This document shows positions 45,159 to 49,035 of a DNA stretch of 49,035 nucleotides, in pieces. Position 1 is the stretch's first letter, and each line of letters opens with the position of its first letter. The notes beneath the pieces were generated by a model that saw nothing but the letters and a program-made list of their open reading frames with translations, searched no databases and was not told where the DNA came from. The translations under genes were made by a program, and so were the position numbers. Source of the stretch: an uncultured bacterium (lineage in GTDB: Bacteria > Bacillota > Clostridia > Lachnospirales > Lachnospiraceae); NCBI GenBank assembly GCA_945949875.1, contig CAMFGH010000007.1, forward strand, positions 1 to 49,035, given 5' to 3'.

Positions 45159-45965
45159 ATGCATAAAGGATTACTAATCATTTTTGCAACGATGACTTTG
45201 TCAACAGCTCTTTTGGTTGGTTGTGGAAACAAACAAGCAGAAACACCACAAGTCACAACTGAAGAAAGCGCACCAGAACAAATGGAAGAAGAAACTACAA
45301 CTCCAACGGAAATCGCGGAACAGAAATCAGAAGTAAATATGGAAGCGGTTGAAGAAGAGACTGCCGAACCAGAAATAACAGAACCAACGGAAACAGTAGA
45401 ACCCGAACCTACAGAAGAACCAACACCAGAAACACAAGCAATATATACATATACCGATATGTCAGCTAAAATGTACGTACAACAGACAGTTAATATTCGT
45501 GATTTACCAGATACCCAGGGGAACAAGGTCGGTAGTCTTTCCACCAACGATGAAATAACAATTTCTGGGCAATGTAATGAAACTAGTTGGTATCGGTTTG
45601 AATACAACGGAAATGTAGCGTTTGTAAGCAATAAGTATGTTGGCGAAAATAGAGTAGAAGTGCAACAAGAACCTGCTGATAATGGTAGCGAACAATCACA
45701 AGCATCAAACACACTTGCAAGTAATTCAGGCGATTGGAAGACCTTATATTCAGCTGGCACTTGGTACGATATGGGAGAATTTGTGTTTATTATCGAATAC
45801 GGAAACGATTGGACAATGCAACATAACTGGTCTGATTGGGAAGGTAAATATCCATATGTTGATTTTTCTGGCCAAGCCAAAACTGATGACGCCAGAATCT
45901 TTTTTGCATATTCCAATCCAGATAGTAAAGCATTAAGGAATTTTTTAAGACAATATACCCATTAA
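45159..45965 (+). CDS. SH3-domain lipoprotein 4 (signal class III, C-module A-like)
   Basis: The 268-residue protein has signal MHKGLLIIFATMTLSTAL with lipobox LVGC (Cys22), an acidic Glu/Thr/Pro linker (about 23-98) and an SH3b domain (about 100-166). The short C-module has GTWYDMGEFVFIIEYGNDW, matching the start of module A (WxDMGEYxF), then a diverged end FLRQYTH. gtaggagaatacc precedes the ATG. It follows lipoprotein 3 by 45 bp. Confidence 0.85.
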   Translation: MHKGLLIIFATMTLSTALLVGCGNKQAETPQVTTEESAPEQMEEETTTPTEIAEQKSEVNMEAVEEETAEPEITEPTETVEPEPTEEPTPETQAIYTYTDMSAKMYVQQTVNIRDLPDTQGNKVGSLSTNDEITISGQCNETSWYRFEYNGNVAFVSNKYVGENRVEVQQEPADNGSEQSQASNTLASNSGDWKTLYSAGTWYDMGEFVFIIEYGNDWTMQHNWSDWEGKYPYVDFSGQAKTDDARIFFAYSNPDSKALRNFLRQYTH

Positions 45966-46002
45966 TATTGACAATCGAAAAGCAAAACAGCAGGAGGGTA
46001 CT

Positions 46003-46896
46003 ATGCGTAAAAGATTACTAACCATTTTAGCAACGATAACTTTATCAACTGCCCTATTAGTAGGTTGTGAAAATAAGCAAGAGGTAACACAAGTCACAAC
46101 CGAAACAGCTACCGTAACTACAACATTGGAAGACTCAACAAAGCAGACAAAAGAAGCAACGGTAACACCAGAGGAAACAGCAGAGCCAACACCAGAAGCA
46201 AATGTTGAAGCGGTTGAAGAAGCGACTACTGAACCAGAAACTACAGAGCCAGCGGAAACAGCAGAACCAGAGCAGACAGAAGTCCCGACATCCAAAGCAG
46301 TTCCACAATATACATATACTGATATGTCCGCTACAATGTACACAACACAAATCGTTAATGTTAGAAATCAGCCAAGTACAGACGGAGAAAAAATAGGCTC
46401 TTTATCTGCCGAACAAGAAGTTCAAGTTATTTCAAGGTGCAATGAAACTGGCTGGTATAAGTTTATTTGGACTGATGGAAGTGAAGCATATGTAAGTGAT
46501 AAGTATTTGTCTGATTCCAAAGTTGAAAAGCCTGTGGCTTCTGAAGCACCAAGTAACGATGGTGGAAGCATCGCTGGTACTGGAAGCGTAGCTTCTAATT
46601 GGGCAGATAGTTATCCGAAAAATCAGTGGATTGATATGGGCGAATATTTCTTTTATATTGCCAACTCGCAGCCTGAAGCAAATCAAGTATATGGCGATTA
46701 TATGATTACTCATACAAAAGGTGAAGATTGTCATATATATCATCCTGATTTAGAGGTAAGGTATCCTGATAGACGAATGTATATAATGGCATTTACTACT
46801 GAAAAAGGCAACGTCCCAGTTTGTGTTGTATCAACAGAAGCTAATTGTGATTGGCGTGACCCATCTTGGTTTCGCCCTAAGTTTATCTGGGAATAA
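46003..46896 (+). CDS. SH3-domain lipoprotein 5 (signal class III, divergent SH3, C-module A)
   Basis: The 297-residue protein has signal MRKRLLTILATITLSTAL with lipobox LVGC (Cys22), a linker to about 105 and an SH3b domain that differs most from the rest (VNVRNQPSTDGEKIGSLSAE, WTDGSEAYVSDKYL) but is nearer to textbook SH3_3 sequences. The C-module starts SNWADSYPKNQWIDMGEYFF and ends FRPKFIWE. That start is nearly identical to lipoprotein 7. gcaggagggtact precedes the ATG. Confidence 0.85.
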   Translation: MRKRLLTILATITLSTALLVGCENKQEVTQVTTETATVTTTLEDSTKQTKEATVTPEETAEPTPEANVEAVEEATTEPETTEPAETAEPEQTEVPTSKAVPQYTYTDMSATMYTTQIVNVRNQPSTDGEKIGSLSAEQEVQVISRCNETGWYKFIWTDGSEAYVSDKYLSDSKVEKPVASEAPSNDGGSIAGTGSVASNWADSYPKNQWIDMGEYFFYIANSQPEANQVYGDYMITHTKGEDCHIYHPDLEVRYPDRRMYIMAFTTEKGNVPVCVVSTEANCDWRDPSWFRPKFIWE

Positions 46897-46919
46897 GTTC
46901 GTAAACTATTCAACAACCA

Positions 46920-46945
46920 AAAAGCACTGCTTCGGCAGTATTTTT
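46920..46945 (+). terminator. Terminator after lipoprotein 5
   Basis: actgc (46926-46930) and gcagt (46935-46939) pair around a ttcg tetraloop, followed by attttt. Confidence 0.75.
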
Positions 46946-46987
46946 CTTAAAACAGCAGAGAAATGCGAATAACAGGAGATAAATGCA

Positions 46988-47872
46988 ATGAAGAAACGAC
47001 TTATAGGACTTTTACTCAGTGTAATGCTTGTTTTTGTTTGTGTCGGTTGTGGTGCAGAAAGTACAACCACAGAACCAGCCGAAGCAGTTGAAACAGCAGA
47101 GACAACGCAAGAAAGCGCAACAGCGCAGAAAGAAGAAGCAACTGCAACACCAGAGGAAACATCAGAGCCTACACCAGAAGTAAAAGAAGAATCAAGCGAA
47201 GAAAGGACAGCCGAGACCAAACCGGAAACAACAGAACCAACGGAAACAGTAGAGCCAGGATCTATGGAAGAACCCACACCAGAACCGCAGGCAATATATA
47301 CATATACTGATATGTCTGCTACTATGTACGCTCAGCAGACGGTTAATGTTCGTGACTTGCCAGATACCAATGGGAACAAGGTCGGTAGCCTTTCTACCAA
47401 CGATGAAATAGCAATCTCTGGTCAGTGTAACGAAACAGGTTGGTATCGGTTTGAATATAATGGAAATGTCGCGTATGTCAGCAATAAGTATGTTGGCGAA
47501 AATAAAGTAGAAGTTCAAGCTTCATCATCCAAATCATCAAAAAACAAAATAGAAAATGAGGATTCATATGTACCTGGACAAATCATAAATAAAGGTGGTA
47601 CTAATGTATATTTTGTAATGGGGCCTAATGTCAATTCTGATGAATTACGCAGACAGTGTGATGCAATAGTATCAGAAAATCTCGGTGTTGAGTTAATGTA
47701 TACAGGTGGTGGTGGATACTACTGGTTTAATGATGGTGGATTCATAAATGGTGAATGGGTAAGCTATCCAAATGCAAATGGCTCTCCGGGAATATTTTTC
47801 CCAACCTATACGAGAATTGATGGAAAATGGCTAGGAGATCCAGCTGATGCAATATTCAATTCTGTTAAATAG
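46988..47872 (+). CDS. SH3-domain lipoprotein 6 (signal class I, C-module C)
   Basis: The 294-residue protein has signal MKKRLIGLLLSVMLVFVC with lipobox CVGC (Cys21), a Thr/Glu/Pro linker (about 22-98) and an SH3b domain (about 100-166). Its C-module differs from all others: a Ser/Lys stretch, then YVPGQIINKGGTNVYFVMGP, a Gly/Tyr/Trp-rich centre and FPTYTRIDGKWLGDPADAIF. The upstream stretch cagcagagaaatgcgaataacaggagataaa is shared in large part with lipoproteins 1 and 3. Confidence 0.85.
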   Translation: MKKRLIGLLLSVMLVFVCVGCGAESTTTEPAEAVETAETTQESATAQKEEATATPEETSEPTPEVKEESSEERTAETKPETTEPTETVEPGSMEEPTPEPQAIYTYTDMSATMYAQQTVNVRDLPDTNGNKVGSLSTNDEIAISGQCNETGWYRFEYNGNVAYVSNKYVGENKVEVQASSSKSSKNKIENEDSYVPGQIINKGGTNVYFVMGPNVNSDELRRQCDAIVSENLGVELMYTGGGGYYWFNDGGFINGEWVSYPNANGSPGIFFPTYTRIDGKWLGDPADAIFNSVK

Positions 47873-47898
47873 TTTCAAGATATCATATTTTTCGCAAG

Positions 47899-47932
47899 GA
47901 TAAAAATAGCAGAGTAATCTGCTGTTTTTATC
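47899..47932 (+). terminator. Terminator after lipoprotein 6
   Basis: gataaaaatagcaga pairs with tctgctgtttttatc around a gtaa loop; T-rich on both sides. Confidence 0.85.
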
Positions 47933-47976
47933 ATTTATTTTCAAGTATCTACTAATATACATACGCTTTATGTATG

Positions 47977-48005
47977 TTGATTTTATATTTCACAAATCGT
48001 AAAAT
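47977..48005 (+). promoter_or_regulatory. Promoter of lipoprotein 7
   Basis: TTGATT (47977-47982) and TAAAAT (48000-48005) are 17 bp apart, 34 bp before the ATG and just after the preceding terminator, so this gene has its own transcript. Confidence 0.55.
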
Positions 48006-48038
48006 ATATCTAATTAACAAATAGGAGTCTACATACAT

Positions 48039-48896
48039 ATGAAAAAGAGAATCACTACACTTATGACCACCCTTTTATTAGCAATTTCTGTTTTGTCTGG
48101 CTGCGGTGCAAAAAATACAACCACTGAACCAGCCGAAGCAGTTGAAACAACCGCAACTACACAAGAAAGCACAGTAGAGCAGACAGAAGAAACAACTGTA
48201 ACACCAGAGAAAACAGCAGAGCCAACACCAGAAGTAAAAGAAGAACCAAGCGAAGAAACGACAGCCGAGACCGAATCAGAAGCAACAGAACCGGCGGAAA
48301 AAGTAGAGCCAGAACCTATGGAAGAACCAACACCAGAACCGCAGGCAATATATACATATACTGATATGTCCGCTACAATGTACGTACAACAGACAGTTAA
48401 TGTTCGTGATTTGCCAGATACAAGAGGAAACAAACTCGGTTCATTATCTACAAATGATGAAATAAAAATCTCTGGGCAATGCATTGAAACTGGTTGGTAT
48501 CGTTTTGATTACAATGGAAATGTTGCATATGTAAGCAATAAGTATGTTGGCGATGAAAAAGTTGAAGTAGCGCCACCTGCAAGTAATAATAGTGGGTCTG
48601 GAAGCGCTAATTCAGGAAGCGTAGCTTCTAATTGGGCAGATAGCTATCCAAAAAATCAGTGGATCGATATGGGTGAATATTTCTTCTATATTTGCAATTC
48701 AGAATCTGAAGCAAGACTAAATTGTTGTTATGATTTTACACATTCAACAAGGGAAATGTTGTCGTCAAGATATCCTGATAGAGGTTCATATGAAATATCT
48801 TTTTTTACTGAAAAAGGAAATATTCCTGTTATTGTTGTCTCAACAGAATACGAAGACGCAAGTGGTTATCATAGACCAAAGTTTGTTTGGGAATAA
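48039..48896 (+). CDS. SH3-domain lipoprotein 7 (signal class II, C-module A), mosaic copy
   Basis: The 285-residue protein has signal MKKRITTLMTTLLLAISV with lipobox LSGC (Cys22), linker about 23-100, SH3b about 102-168 and a C-module starting SNWADSYPKNQWIDMGEYFF and ending HRPKFVWE. Its signal resembles lipoprotein 2, its linker and SH3 are almost identical in DNA to lipoprotein 3, and its C-module matches lipoprotein 5. ATG follows taggagtctacatacat. Confidence 0.87.
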   Translation: MKKRITTLMTTLLLAISVLSGCGAKNTTTEPAEAVETTATTQESTVEQTEETTVTPEKTAEPTPEVKEEPSEETTAETESEATEPAEKVEPEPMEEPTPEPQAIYTYTDMSATMYVQQTVNVRDLPDTRGNKLGSLSTNDEIKISGQCIETGWYRFDYNGNVAYVSNKYVGDEKVEVAPPASNNSGSGSANSGSVASNWADSYPKNQWIDMGEYFFYICNSESEARLNCCYDFTHSTREMLSSRYPDRGSYEISFFTEKGNIPVIVVSTEYEDASGYHRPKFVWE

Positions 48897-48919
48897 AATT
48901 CATAAGCAATTCAACAACC

Positions 48920-48948
48920 AAAAACAGCAGAGAAATCTGCTGTTTTTT
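48920..48948. terminator. Bidirectional terminator at the end of the array
   Basis: aaaaacagcaga pairs with tctgctgttttt around a gaaa tetraloop, with A and T runs on either side. It sits between convergent genes. Confidence 0.85.
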
Positions 48949-49035
48949 TATCGTTCATTTTCAAATACAGGGCGTAAATCGGTATCAGGTAAATAACTCG
49001 CATCTTGAGTAAACACCTCTCGGTTGAGATAATTG
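48948..49035 (-). CDS. 3' end of an unidentified minus-strand gene
   Basis: Reading from the window end on the minus strand, one frame is open for 28 codons (starting NYLNREVFTQDASYLPDTDL, ending VFENER) to a TAA at 48950-48948. Its stop lies at the bidirectional terminator and the peptide has normal protein-like composition. Too little is present to name a family. Confidence 0.45.
   Translation of the reverse strand, partial: NYLNREVFTQDASYLPDTDLRPVFENER

Noticed and set aside
40371-48896. CRISPR or DNA-level tandem repeat array
   Set aside because: The repeated blocks are long coding segments with in-frame variation, not short direct repeats with unique spacers.

Overview
The window looks like chromosomal DNA of a low-GC, endospore-forming Clostridia member, most likely Lachnospiraceae (Blautia/Dorea-like). 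The main reasons are the conserved sporulation/division block (HU, an RqcP/YabO-type S4 protein, YabP, YabQ, DivIC, SpoIIE, TilS, Hpt, FtsH in the Bacillus/Clostridium order), a CotS-like kinase, the short type-3 ProRS, a FeoA-FeoB fusion, and strong AGGAGG-type ribosome binding sites. Nearly all genes lie on the + strand; feoB is the only complete gene on the minus strand.

Layout. 1-1200: decayed accessory DNA with an intact MNT nucleotidyltransferase antitoxin, its HEPN partner broken by one in-frame TGA, a structured terminator, and the 3' end of a nitroreductase gene. 1221-11757: Gfo/Idh/MocA oxidoreductase, RluA-type pseudouridine synthase, O-antigen-ligase-like membrane protein, proS, ackA, tRNA nucleotidyltransferase, CotS-like kinase and a PEGA-domain lipoprotein. 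11815-19163: the HU-to-ftsH block, with a plausible SigE promoter before yabP and a Spo0A-type promoter (22-bp spacer, 0A boxes) before a SpoIIE that lacks its membrane domain. 19403-23816: GH13 glycosidase, tRNA-Tyr, tRNA-Leu and a chemoreceptor. 23888-30052: a tightly spaced run of ABC exporter, CaCA antiporter, AEC carrier, TrpF, iron alcohol dehydrogenase and a cysteine-cluster protein. 30228-35479: a ChvE/GguA/GguB-type sugar importer with two different permease genes. 35624-40140: LysR regulator, an orphan MetQ-like lipoprotein and feoB.

40277-48950 holds an array of seven intact, one-domain-architecture lipoproteins plus one truncated copy. Each has a lipobox signal peptide, a long Thr/Glu/Pro linker, one bacterial SH3 domain and a variable C-terminal module. 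Signal-peptide classes and C-terminal classes are reshuffled between copies, and two copies share a 269-bp tract with one difference, so the locus looks like a recombining surface-protein array. Near its left end it is interrupted by a small cassette: a deoxyribosyltransferase-like tail, a GIY-YIG/T5orf172 protein and a DUF6508-macrodomain fusion.

The second striking feature is non-coding. Two long imperfect palindromes, about 515 bp at 6255-6768 and 217 bp at 37520-37736, share the same core. Their paired arms differ between copies by compensatory changes while several unpaired segments are identical. This suggests an undescribed conserved hairpin element or structured RNA.
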